Shown here: positions 1-8,513 of the stretch, piece by piece
Position numbering within the stretch: the first letter of the stretch is position 1
How the letters are laid out: every line of letters begins with the position of its first letter
NCBI RefSeq assembly: GCF_000003605.2
Contig: NW_003148769.1
Span: 224,275 to 238,165, forward strand
Length of the DNA: 13,891 nucleotides
Direction: 5' to 3'
From: Saccoglossus kowalevskii
Lineage: Eukaryota > Hemichordata > Enteropneusta > Harrimaniidae
The notes under the pieces: model-generated
Seen by the model: the letters and a program-made list of their open reading frames with translations, nothing else
What the model was told of the DNA's origin: nothing
The model's database searches: none
Program-made: the position numbers and the translations under genes

Positions 1-187
1 TCGGATTGATAATGTCACAGTAACAATGATTGGTAATTCTGACTTTGCCTGGGGTTTGGGTTTTTTCCCGAACATATTCGGAGACAGCCGAGAGAATTAT
101 GACAATGCGAAATGTAATTGTCATCTGGACATGAAAAACTCACCAATGGTCAAAACTGACATCAATGTTTTATAACATTTTATATAG

Positions 188-331
188 ACAACGGAATTTG
201 ACAACTACATAACCACATATATGGTGGAAGTTTGTGAATCGAGCAAGATGGAATATTGGCTTGTTGTTATCTATTCTACAAAGGCTATACTTATGTTACT
301 GGGGGCGTTCCTGGCGTGGGAGACACGAACG
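188..331 (+). CDS. GABBR2: GABA-B receptor subunit 2-like, internal exon (end of extracellular loop 2, TM5, start of loop 3)
   Basis: Partial gene, one 48-codon exon. GABA-B receptors are class C GPCRs of the plasma membrane. Subunit 2 pairs with subunit 1 and couples to Gi/o. The exon carries V-C-E-S-S-K-M (residues 15-21), where the cysteine matches the loop-2 cysteine that class C receptors bond to the top of TM3. A hydrophobic helix at residues 24-44 (WLVVIYSTKAILMLLGAF) is TM5, followed by FLAWETR. I know FLAWETR from GABBR2; GABBR1 tends to have FLAYET. The exon opens after an in-frame TAG that is itself the acceptor (ttatatag at 180-187) and ends at donor ACG|GTAATA, phase 0 on both sides. 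It joins in frame to the 1574-1762 exon. The Venus-flytrap domain and TM1-4 would be upstream, outside the window. The family is secure; choosing subunit 2 over an invertebrate-specific paralogue is less so. Confidence 0.9.
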
Positions 332-1573
332 GTAATATCACTATATAATACAGATAAGTTTTTCTTTTGCCGATAATATTATATTTAACGTACTCTTGCG
401 TTACGCTAGTAAACTGCATTTCATTAATGAATATTGATCTAGTTGTGTGTCACAGTATATGCTTACATTTTTCTAAATCATTTGCATACAGCCATAGGGT
501 CCATCACTAATTCTGTTATGTATTGTAATATGTTTTTCATTTGTTTGTTGTTTATATCTGTGTCTTTTTTATCATGTAATATACGGATATGGTCGCCGAG
601 ATCTCGTTGTGAGCAAGTACGACACGAGACTTGTTTTTGCCCTTCAGATAGTGTATATAAATCAGTACTCGTCGTTCTCTCGCTCTCAGCGAGGTGGCGG
701 CGGCTATATTTGCGTCTAAGGTATATTGCAGATCATGAACTTATTCATCACCTCTTCATTTCCAAAGTATTTGTATATTTCTGGGGTCTGTTCGACAATA
801 CTCATTACTTAGTGTCATTGACCTTGTATGCCCTGTTCTTTGTGTACAATCATTCAAAATACAATCTGTAAATAAAAACTTAAATTTGAGATATACCTAT
901 ACAAATGAAATATCGGAGATTTTCCAATTGTACAACCGGAATAGCATGTACATTGCATATATGCTAGTAGTCTGAAAATGCGTGTAATACACGACGTGTT
1001 ACCGCCAGGTTTCGTTTCGACAACAGACTATAGTGGTCTAAGGCTGCGAATGATTAATATGTACCGTACAACATTTCATTTATTTTTTTCTATTGTTTTT
1101 CATTTTAAAATATATAAAAAAATATTACAGTAAAATTGTAAAAAGAAGCATTAAATATTGAAATATATCAGAAAGACGAAAGGTAACTATTTAAATCAAA
1201 TAAACAACAAATATTTCAAAGCAATAAAATCACGTCTTGCATTTACTTAAAACTTCCTCTCATTTTTAAATGAATTTCATTTTGTTCCATTTGTTTTTCA
1301 ATTCAAATTTTTCTTTGGTCAGAGTCAAAACATTTTTCTTCTTGCTATTTTATTTTTATACTGTATTCTTTTTTCACAATGTTACAATGTTTTTGTTTAT
1401 ATTATAAATTGCAAAATAAAACAACAGGAAAAAAAACAAATGTCATGAATATTCATTATTGTCACTTTAGGTCGCTGTACACAATGGTACACCCCTTGGT
1501 AGTCAGGACGTCCATGAAACAATTGTGCTATCATGGGATACGCATATAGCAATATTCACTTTCTTCTTTCCAG
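332..1573 (+). other. Intron of the GABA-B receptor-like gene
   Basis: A 1242-nt phase-0 intron between the TM5 and TM6-TM7 exons. It starts GTAATATC and ends in a pyrimidine-rich tract, TTCTTCTTTCCAG. Most of it is AT-rich with long T and A runs, notably 1075-1440. A GC-richer island at about 585-715 contains TATATAAA at 654-661 and a CTCGCT/AGCGAG hairpin (679-693). I see no conserved exon inside. The open frame at 443-871 has low-complexity, hydrophobic content typical of chance. Confidence 0.85.
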
Positions 1574-1762
1574 GTCTCAATATCGATTCTAAACGACTCT
1601 CATTACATTGGTATATGCATCTACAACGTGGTGTTACTAAGCGTTCTTGGCGCGCCATTGGCTTATCTTTTGCGATCACAGCCAAAGATTTCGTATATCA
1701 TAACTTCGGCCTTCGTGATCGTGGGAACTACTGTTACGCAATGCCTTGTATTTGTGCCAAAG
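1574..1762 (+). CDS. GABBR2: GABA-B receptor subunit 2-like, internal exon (loop 3, TM6, TM7)
   Basis: A 63-codon exon continuing the receptor from 188-331. It starts VSISILNDSHYIG, which lines up with the intracellular loop 3 signature of GABA-B subunit 2 (ETRNVS..LNDSKYIG in the mammalian protein, from memory). The loop-3 leucine before NDS, which in the mammalian subunit is needed for G-protein coupling, is present. TM6 spans about residues 14-32 (ICIYNVVLLSVLGAPLAYL), a short loop RSQPKIS follows, and TM7 is about residues 41-60. The exon ends with the family signature FVPK. The acceptor is TTTCCAG|GTC and the donor AAG|GTTTGT, both phase 0. At least one more exon should follow, normally encoding a coiled-coil cytoplasmic tail that zips to subunit 1. 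I could not identify it securely in this window. Confidence 0.93.
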
Positions 1763-1778
1763 GTTTGTGATTTCATAC

Positions 1779-1795
1779 ATATATATATATATATA
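1779..1795. repeat. (AT)n microsatellite
   Basis: A short uninterrupted AT dinucleotide run 16 nt into the intron after the TM7 exon. It directly abuts the tRNA-like element at 1798. Read on the minus strand it lies just 3' of that element, where a SINE would carry its simple-repeat tail. Confidence 0.9.
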
Positions 1796-1797
1796 AA

Positions 1798-1946
1798 GTC
1801 GCCAAGTGCGGGATTTGAACGAACACCCTTCAGTATGCAAGACCGGTACCCCAACCACTACTTCAACCGGTCGACTGAGTGGAAGAGCAAATAACAGCAA
1901 ATCACCTTGGGCCGGTTGTTGTGTTTTAACTTCCGCACTGGGTGAC
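1798..1946 (-). mobile_element. tRNA-derived SINE-like element with inverted ends
   Basis: On the minus strand, 1875-1798 forms a 78-nt tRNA-like block. A box-A-like TAGTGGTTGGGG is followed about 28 nt later by a box-B-like GTTCAAATCCC, the internal RNA polymerase III promoter layout. The ends of the block (GTCGACC and GGCGAC) can pair like a degraded acceptor stem, while the T stem is poor, so this is not a functional tRNA gene. The larger unit is bounded by imperfect inverted repeats: GTCGCCAAGTGCGG at 1798-1811 and CCGCACTGGGTGAC at 1933-1946 (12 of 14 match). On the minus strand an (AT)n tract follows the block. A tRNA head next to the tail, rather than at the 5' end of the unit, is unusual for a SINE. 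A tRNA pseudogene captured in a small palindromic element is the alternative. Confidence 0.55.
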
Positions 1947-2041
1947 TTCCAATAGTTCACTTATCATTTATATTATGTTAATTTCCATTGTACATGAAGA
2001 CGTCTGTTTATTAAATGAATTACTCTTTTCGATTAGATTAG

Positions 2042-2209
2042 ATGTCGCCGAAGACAATTGTAACAGGTTATCACACGCTGTCCAACGAACACTTGCCTTT
2101 TCATATATGTGGTTGGTTGAGGACAGAGAATCCCTTTTTACATATCCTGATCGCCGCATTCATCTCGCGATATTTAGAGCCGTCTATTCCGGGACTGAAT
2201 CACATATGA
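2042..2209 (+). CDS. Possible terminal exon of the GABA-B receptor-like gene (weak)
   Basis: After a pyrimidine-containing acceptor (TTACTCTTTTCGATTAGATTAG) a 55-codon frame opens in phase 0 and ends at TGA 2207-2209. It is the only nearby stretch I found that could follow the phase-0 donor of the TM7 exon in frame at any length. It starts MSPKTIVTGYHTLSNE, which after FVPK would give a short basic tail. It lacks the heptad coiled coil of known GABA-B tails, and it contains a hydrophobic patch (FLHILIAAFI) odd for a cytoplasmic tail. An overlapping frame (to 2259) is open too, and no AATAAA follows closely. I would not rely on it; chance is the main alternative. Confidence 0.18.
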   Translation: MSPKTIVTGYHTLSNEHLPFHICGWLRTENPFLHILIAAFISRYLEPSIPGLNHI

Positions 2210-2269
2210 TGCGTGTTTATTATAAGTTCGTAATAAGCCTGTATGTTTTAAAATTCTAACACCAATAGA

Positions 2270-2472
2270 CAATGTTACGTCAAATTTGATCCCGGTCAGT
2301 TGTTTACCAGCCTTAATGGTTACTATATACCTACTTCGCAGATTATTGCTTACAAAGACGGACAAGTCATACCATGGGGTACTAGAAGTATTAGAAAAAG
2401 ACTTGATACATTCGCCTCCAATTCCGTGGATACAGGGCAACTGAAAGTGTCAACAAGTAATGTCGCAGTGCA
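2270..2472 (+). CDS. Exon-like open stretch of unknown function
   Basis: An open frame of 67 complete codons lies between a possible acceptor (CACCAATAG, ending 2268) and a near-perfect donor CA|GTAAGT at 2473. Codons are biased to purine-first forms, and the translation (for example QCYVKFDPGQLFTSLNGYY near the start) looks protein-like, polar and beta-prone. As an exon it would be phase 2 on both sides, so it cannot follow the phase-0 TM7 exon directly. An intervening exon would be required, or it belongs to another transcript. I recognise no family. The +2 frame is also open for much of it, so coding status is uncertain. Confidence 0.27.
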
Positions 2473-2493
2473 GTAAGTATCCTTCTGTCATAT

Positions 2494-2520
2494 CATGGAG
2501 GTATCTCTTTTACCTCCATG
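2494..2520. repeat. Perfect 10-bp hairpin
   Basis: CATGGAGGTA at 2494-2503 and TACCTCCATG at 2511-2520 are exact reverse complements, separated by a 7-nt loop. It lies 20 nt downstream of the GTAAGT donor at 2473. No function is evident. Confidence 0.8.
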
Positions 2521-3214
2521 GTCATATTAACTTTTTCCCCACCTGTTCCCTCTTTTCACCACATATGGACAAAATAATCCCGCTTATAGTCTGCACGTTG
2601 CTTCAGATGATTGCGACAAGGTAGCATATTTTTTTGAGTAACAACTGAAAATTGACCTCAATTTTGTTTGTTGACTCGAACATGAGGATTCCTTACCAGA
2701 TATATTGAAGAATTTAAGGCAAAAACTGGACAAAAATTTGGGCGATGGTGGTGAAAAGGTTATAACGTTTATTTAGTTGGCATTTGCATATGATCTCCAG
2801 CATGACATTGACACACATCCTAGGTGAGCTTGTGACATATTCAATGGAGTTGACGAACTGATGACCGAGAATTATTAAATTACCGCATGTGACACTCCTA
2901 TAGTGTTAATGTGACGAATCCGGAGCATTCGATTTAGACTTTTAGATTTGAAGATCCACTGATGCATTATTCAAGTTTATGAATTCGACAAAATCAATCC
3001 TCTACTGTGATTCTGATTTAACTTTACACAAGTATTTTTGTTTACAGTAGCAAACTGCAACACGAGAAATTGATTATTGAAATTATGTTCTATTGCAAAT
3101 ATACGGTGCCGTTTATATAAGCAAAAACAAATGAATATTCTGATTCATGTAAAATGTATTGCATCCGAAACTCGTTTTGTCTGAAATAAATATCTTGTAT
3201 CTAACTTGGGTAGA
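2521..3214. other. Non-coding AT-rich stretch, nothing recognised
   Basis: I found no conserved coding segment, RNA gene or clear repeat here. Only short chance frames are present. A few purine-rich runs (for example 2700-2760) have no match that I know. Confidence 0.6.
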
Positions 3215-3551
3215 TCTCTTATAGGTTTGTTCATTTCTTGTTGATATCTTAAATTCTCTAATTTTGGTGAATATTTTTGTCATTTTTGTTAAAAAGTGAT
3301 ATTTTTGACTTATTGTTAAAAAACGCAAGTCCAATTGCTTTGATAGTACATATATAAGTACTACATGTGGACCTCTCTCAGATTTGTTCATTTTGTAATG
3401 ATATCTTTAATTCTCTAATTTTGGTGAATGTTTTTGAAATTTTTGGTAAAAAGTGATATTTTTGAATTCTTTTTGAAAACATCAAGTCCCATTGCTTGAT
3501 ACTATACATATTGTTAATTTTCTAATGATATCTTTTGTTCTTTAATTGAAA
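3215..3551. repeat. Tandem repeat, period about 157 bp, 2.2 degenerate copies
   Basis: Several anchors recur at exactly 157 bp. GATATCTT is at 3243 and 3400, TTCTCTAATTTTGGTGAAT at 3254 and 3411, and CAAGTCC.ATTGCTT at 3326 and 3483. Copy 1 is about 3215-3371 and copy 2 about 3372-3512. A third, truncated copy begins around 3513, with GATATCTT again at 3527. The unit is AT-rich with no open frame of its own. The minus-strand frame over 3391-3113 is a by-product of this repeat. Confidence 0.85.
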
Positions 3552-3727
3552 TGTGCATTGCAAACAGCGGAGCTATCTCAGCCGACAGGCTGCTTGTTAT
3601 ATTATAGTTCCGTGTATTCTACCAAAACACGCATATCATATACAAACATTTATGTTATACGTATTAATGCCGTCACCTTATAACGAGCAGCAGTATTATG
3701 GTATACATGATATAATTTGTCTTACAG

Positions 3728-3890
3728 GTGTGACCTGTACACAAGGATCATTGGATCTGCAGATTTATGAGTCAAAAGATCAATACCTTGCTGACTGCTG
3801 ACTGTTATTCACAACAAGCGGAGATTCAGTCATGGGCGGAGTCTGGATAATCCGCAGCACAAATCCATATGGCAAATATATTGAAGATGG
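3728..3890 (+). pseudogene. Exon-like segment with an in-frame TGA (weak)
   Basis: A strong acceptor (TTTGTCTTACAG, ending 3727) and a donor-like GG|GTAATC at 3891 bound 163 nt. In the frame starting at 3730 it reads VTCTQGSLDLQIYESKDQY..., then TGA at 3799-3801, then an open continuation ending near GKYIEDG at the donor. Both halves look protein-like. The TGA could mark a dead exon, a terminal exon ending at residue 23, or chance. No family is recognised and no neighbouring exon in a matching phase was found. Confidence 0.15.
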
Positions 3891-4272
3891 GTAATCGAAC
3901 GTATCACAAATAATTATTATAGATTAGATATATTGTACTATAACATTATATTGTATTGTATTTGCATTATATTCTGTCTTATTTCGAAACTTCTTACTGG
4001 AATGACCGTTTCACTACAGTTACATCATGTTACCCTCTTTTTCAACGAAATGTTTGGGTGTTATATTGAGTCCAAAAAAGTGACGAGCATCATTAAGCTC
4101 AAATAATTGTAAGGGAAAATATGGCGATATCATATATCATATACAACTTCTACTGATATGGAAATATTAAAGATAACGTCAATAATTCTCAAATTTGTTT
4201 CAAATTCTAAACTTTGTTTTGCTTTGCTTTGTTTTGTAGCTGCAATCTGAAATTGTGTGTTAAAAACATTAA
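3891..4272. other. AT-rich spacer with a CTTTG-type pentanucleotide tract
   Basis: No gene recognised. At 4212-4237 there is a short run of CTTTG/TTTTG units ending in TAG, which resembles a polypyrimidine tract plus splice acceptor. The frame that follows it (to 4396) is lysine- and phenylalanine-rich and looks like chance. Confidence 0.5.
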
Positions 4273-4650
4273 TCCCAAACCAGGAATAATGTTTTATTTT
4301 TATCCCGTACTTATGTTAATTACCAAGAATTTAAGGAAATGCATATTCAACCAACTAACGCTGGCGACAACCAAATTCTGTCAGTTTTTCAAATAACATT
4401 TAATCATCTTCGTAAGAAAAATCGTACTTTTTTTTGCTAAATCAGAAGGAATAGTTCTGAATGCAGGATAATAGCGGTAAGTTCCGTTGATGTTTATAAT
4501 GAGAGCGAACCCATGCTGGGAAAGATCGATTTACTATTTACCTTCTAAGCAAGACTCCTTGCGGCACTGTACAAAGACCGTGAAATGATCGAAGTAAACA
4601 ATGTTCATCGTTGCAGATTACCTCATATCCATCGGCAAAGTGTATTTTAA
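4273..4650 (+). pseudogene. Possible eroded coding remnant: one frame with two internal stops
   Basis: A single frame runs 55 codons (4273-4437), TAA, 35 codons (4441-4545), TAA, 33 codons (4549-4647), TAA. That is two internal stops in about 125 codons, where this base composition predicts eight or nine. The middle parts look protein-like (for example NYQEFKEMHIQPTNAGDNQ around 4315-4371, and VYNESEPMLGKIDLL near 4492-4536). The frame also crosses a donor-like GCG|GTAAGT at 4477 and an acceptor-like tract ending at 4445, so the true limits may differ. No family is recognised. This could be a decayed gene or transposon fragment, or a chance low-stop frame. Confidence 0.15.
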
Positions 4651-5213
4651 ATGTTGATTTTGTCTATATTTTATCAGTTCACATTCTACGTATAACAAAA
4701 GCTGTAACTTTGTCGGCGGATGTTTCATTTAGAACTAAGATGTTTGTAATTTCGTGTTTTATTCCATAAGCGTTATAATAAATTCATTTTGATGTTTTAT
4801 TCAGTTTTGTCCTAATCATTCATTTTTTTTTATTTTGCAAAATATGTGGTTATTTAAAATATATCAATATAGCTGTGGCGTTTGTCGTTTAAAGCTGCCA
4901 TGTAAAGTATACATATGGAATAGATGCAGCGAACAGCATCGTCTGACCTACCTTTCCAACATAGACGTGTTGAACGGTGACTGTCGATAACGTAGCAAAC
5001 ATAGCAGCACTATTCAAATGTCAAAACCAACAGTCAAAAAAATAAAAAAAGGCTTCGATGTTACTAATTCATACACCGAGGTGTTTAGCATCGAAAGAAC
5101 AAAATCACTGATTGGATTGAGTGCGAAACAATCGGTTTTGTTTAATAATATTTTATAGTGTTGAGGGCGCATGCGAGCAGCCCGTAAACACTTTATATCA
5201 TATATATAAAATA
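4651..5213. other. Spacer, nothing secure
   Basis: AT-rich with long T runs around 4810-4845. A 48-codon frame beginning at ATG 4844 and ending at TAA 4988 has a protein-like cysteine-containing sequence, but it stays within what chance gives here. No repeat or RNA gene was seen. Confidence 0.45.
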
Positions 5214-5719
5214 TCAGTACAACTTCCATATGAATGACACATAAGCAGAGCGGCACACAATAGCGTCATAGGCATGCGAACAACGGGTGAGATTCTCGTC
5301 GCTGATGGAAACATTATCACACACATCTGCAAAATAAGTAGGTTTATAATTATTTAACACCGTATGAGAAAATAAAAGGTCTACTATTAAACTAAGTGTA
5401 CCGTTTTCCAAGGTGTACACACCATCTGTGACATATCTGCGAGCTCTCGGAAGTACATCGTGCTGTTCTATACACAAGCATCGATAGTCATGTATTTTAA
5501 TGACAATGTTATTTTCAAACAAAAGACCGCTACGAACAACATCTATTTGCCCGGTGACCCAGGTTGATCCGTTATTTATTCAGACGGGGCTAGATCATAC
5601 AGTACAAAAACAATCAACACAAGTCCGGACAACAGGATTTGTGCCATGAACATAAACAGCAGTGAAACAGAGGACAATATATAATGAAAAGAAGAGAACA
5701 CGACCTTTGTTTGTCGCAT
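5214..5719 (-). CDS. Possible membrane-anchored or secreted protein, frame interrupted
   Basis: Two minus-strand frames sit head to tail. The first (ATG 5719-5717 to TAA 5578-5576, 47 residues) starts MRQTKV, then has a long hydrophobic segment (about residues 18-42, with LLFMFMAQILLSGLVLIVF) like a signal peptide or type II signal anchor. The second opens at 5579, in the -1 frame, and runs 121 codons to the stop at 5214. Its content is hydrophilic with cysteines and an N-glycosylation site (DENLTRC). Inside it, a donor-like ACG|GTACAC (about 5416) and an acceptor TTATTTTGCAG (about 5335) have matching phases, so an 80-nt intron may be removed, or read through. Together they resemble a small extracellular protein broken by one frame slip. 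No family is recognised. Hydrophobic chance frames are common in T-rich DNA, so confidence is low. Confidence 0.25.
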
Positions 5720-6430
5720 TATTATTTGCACCCATATTTTCAACGTTCTACTAAAACATGAAATATTTAGTGTATCTGTTCCGCATTTTCAATAAAAATG
5801 TAAGATGAGATAACAATTGGATAATAAAAAAAGCTTATACAATTTTCAGGGGATAATTATAGTGGGAATATTCACAACCGGTAACACCCGAGTGGAGCGA
5901 ACGACCACTCTGTGTACTAGTCACCATTGGCGGTTACAGTGAGCGTAAAGTAGTAGTAGAAATATATAGATAAATTATATAGATAAATTAAACTAGGGAG
6001 AGAATATTGTTCTTGCAAATCTGCCAGTGCAGTACAGTTCGAAACCAGGGGAGCTGTAACTGTAGACCGGCGTATGCCGACAATTTTTTTAAGCGGGTGA
6101 GTCGTCACCAGCGCGTGCGTCAGATGGCCATACTGTGTCATTGTTTACAAAGAAGCGTCTACCCATGAGCCTTTGCGTTATTTGCGTGTGTTATTATCGT
6201 CGCTTGGGACTCGTGCGCAGATGACGGCCTTCCCGCTTTAAAGTTTTGGTTCAAAACCACAGCTGAATGACCTCTTTATGGGGTTACGTTATTCACGTTA
6301 CAATTCATCATATTATGTATGTTCGTACAGTACTTTGAGAAAAACAAAATAATTCGTGCGATGTAACGTTTTCTTCACAACGATATGAGTTTTTTTCAGA
6401 TTAGATAGCAATTACAATATTGACGATAAC
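5720..6430. other. Non-coding spacer
   Basis: No recognised gene. 5870-6250 is less AT-rich than its surroundings and contains a donor-like AGCGGGTGAGT at 6093-6103, but I could not assemble a convincing exon. It also contains the 13-bp duplication at 5964-5989. The minus-strand frame 6141-5917 has no family signature. Confidence 0.45.
5964..5989. repeat. 13-bp perfect tandem duplication
   Basis: ATATAGATAAATT occurs twice back to back at 5964-5976 and 5977-5989. Confidence 0.95.
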
Positions 6431-6640
6431 TCATATTATTATACATCTGTCACCGTAACGCCATAAGTTACAGCGTGCCGTAATATTGCGGTATTTTACG
6501 GGGTATTTTCACCCTACCATATTAGGAAATGCGAATTTCAAATATGGAATGATTACGCACATCAGCGTCCTCTATGATAATAAAAACAAACATGTCTGCC
6601 ACCAGAATTTGACCGGATTCAACACAAAGAAGTTAGCTGA
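6431..6640 (+). mobile_element. Dispersed repeat, copy A (relative of the 12180-12582 repeats)
   Basis: This segment matches the reverse complement of 12180-12582 along most of its length. Shared blocks in order include CACCGTAACGCCATAAGTTA, GCGGTATTTTACGGGGTATT, GGAAATGCGAA, AATATGGAATGATTACGC, ATAATAAAAACAAACATG, CTGCCACCAG and CACAAAGAAGTT. Copy A lacks about 20 nt that the other copies have just before CACAAAG. It contains small palindromes: CCGTAA/TTACGG around 6478-6501, and an imperfect CCATATT..AATATGG stem around 6516-6547. No coding capacity is evident; the frame at 6486-6680 overlaps it and is not a gene. Non-autonomous element or satellite-related repeat is the likely nature. Confidence 0.8.
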
Positions 6641-6698
6641 TTCTTTTCTGAATATTTTGGATTTCGGCATTCCCATGTAGTATCATTGGAAGGAAAAA

Positions 6699-6855
6699 AT
6701 GTATAATATTAAGGTTATTACGAGAAAACCTCAAAGTATGCACTCAGACAGTACGCCGCGCATCAACCTCCACTGCGCGTCGGTCGATACTCCCGCTTTA
6801 CTGTCTTCGTGCATACTTTGAGGTTTTCTCGTATTAACCTCATATTATTATGCAT
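6699..6855. mobile_element. Fold-back MITE with long terminal inverted repeats
   Basis: A 157-bp near-palindrome. The 24-nt block starting ACGAGAAAACCTCAAAG at 6720-6743 is an exact reverse complement of 6809-6832. Pairing extends imperfectly outwards to ATGTATAATATTAAGG on the left and CCTCATATTATTATGCAT on the right, and inwards through CAGACAGTA/TACTGTCT. The GC-rich centre (CGCGCA..TGCGCG) forms a second small stem. There is no coding capacity. A target duplication cannot be fixed because the ends blend into AT-rich DNA. The transcript would fold into a long hairpin. Confidence 0.85.
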
Positions 6856-8513
6856 GCAAGTGTGTTATACACTGATTTCCAGTGTTATTTAGGTGAAATT
6901 ACCACGCCTCACTATAATATATTCCAAACGAAAATATCAACAAAAACAACATCAGCTGTTGTCACGTGAGTTTACATTTATGTCAACATTTTCACCAATC
7001 CCGAACCGAGCGATATAAAGCCTGTACGTCATTAATTAATTCCGACTCCAACTGCGTTTTTCTTTGATGGACTAATTTTGAAATAACAAACCTTAACAAT
7101 CGATCATTTAAATTTATAGTCTATTTTATCGACATATCACTGTAAAAATCTTAAGGAAAGTTCGGGTTTTAATCAGAAAATCGAAAATCAATAGTCAAGA
7201 TTTCAACAAAGAAAATGAAAATACAAAAAAATGTATAAGAATTATAATATACATGGGAGAAAGTACATTTACATATATACACATAAGCCAATGTGTACAG
7301 TAGTACATAAATTAATGTGCTACACTTTATTTTCTAAGTGTAATTCATTTCGCTCAATACAGCAGGAAACGCCATGTACCTTAAGAACGTATCACCTGAC
7401 TTTAGGTCGTGTCTCCTGTGGCCTTAGGTGCAATAGTGCCGCCATAATGAATATTTTGAATATTTAATTAGTCATTTAAGTATGCATGACCAAAATTTAA
7501 TATCTTAAATTCGCCTGTCTCGAGAATACCTCATTGCCGCATATAAATTAAAATTCTATTAAATTCCAAGACGTGCTTACAATGTCAACAGCGACCACGA
7601 TTTCACGAGTGCGCCATATATCAATCCGCGCGTCACAACTTTTATGCCGAGGGTCATTGGAGATCGGTTGTCCCTAAGCCTTATTTCAGTTTCAACGCTT
7701 TATAAAGAATTGCTTGCTTGTATAATAAAGCGGTTATCCAACAAGAAATTACCGCGTTATATCACAAGTTTTTATGTTCGATCTCCTCACCAGTCGCCCC
7801 TGAGTAACGATTGCAAGTATATTTTGATTAATGTTACTGTCGATTATTGAAAACCACCGGCGATAGTAACTTTGAAGACGCATCATCAACACACTTAGAT
7901 GGCGTGCTAATTATCATAAATTAGCATATAATTAATAAGCGTATTTTCGTAAAATTGTCATTTCTCCGCCTCTTTGACGCTTGAAATTGGTCGCCACCAG
8001 ATATCACATATTAGTAAAGCTCGTTGTTACTCTCTTTCTATTCGTGGATATTACAAGACCGTGAAAGGTGAATTCTCGTACAATGATGTAATCATGAACA
8101 AGTCATTCGCGCAATAGCGACATTCGTTGATATCGCACAATTACCTCAGTGAAACTAAAATTTGTTCTGAATTGTCAGCAGGTTCTCGTACCAGTGCAGT
8201 GTTACCATAGCGACATCACGTGCGCACGTTTTGTTTACACGTCGTTGCACTGTTGTTTCGAATCAATAACTTGCATGTTTAGGGTAGAGTATAAACATAT
8301 ATTACAGGAATTTTATAAATAGATTGTTTAGTAATTGTATTTAGTAGTGGCAACTTTGCAAGGCTTTAACCGTGGGACACATCCCTGGTAATCACGTGAT
8401 CGTGCCAACGACTGCAGCGATTGGCTGATCGCAAGTTTACGCTTTGGAGATTTTTAGGAGGGAGTTTGTAACACTTTGTAAAAGAAGGTACAAGAGGAGT
8501 GCACAGCGAAGGG
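6856..8513. other. Long non-coding stretch
   Basis: No recognisable exon, tRNA or repeat family was found over this interval. The open frames at 7231-7467 and 7644-7850 have low-complexity or unremarkable translations. Around 8190-8450 the sequence is richer in CpG and has E-box hexamers (CACGTG at 8218-8223 and 8395-8400) plus an ATTGG (inverted CCAAT) near 8420. This could be a regulatory patch, but there is no gene to attach it to. Confidence 0.45.

Noticed and set aside
2-172. 57-codon open stretch from the window edge
   Set aside because: It reads plausibly but does not match the receptor segment expected before TM5, and it has no convincing donor. This length is common by chance here.
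443-871. 142-residue open frame in the receptor intron
   Set aside because: Hydrophobic and low-complexity, with no family signature. It lies wholly inside a well-supported intron, and frames of this size are expected by chance in this composition.
1503-1960. Open frames overlapping the TM6-TM7 exon on both strands
   Set aside because: Shadows of the real exon and of the tRNA-like element.
3113-3391. 92-residue minus-strand frame
   Set aside because: Composed of the 157-bp AT-rich tandem repeat; not a gene.
5014-5256. 80-residue minus-strand frame downstream of the 5719-5214 candidate
   Set aside because: Hydrophobic and AT-driven, no splice sites or family signature. It could be the 3' untranslated part of that candidate if real.
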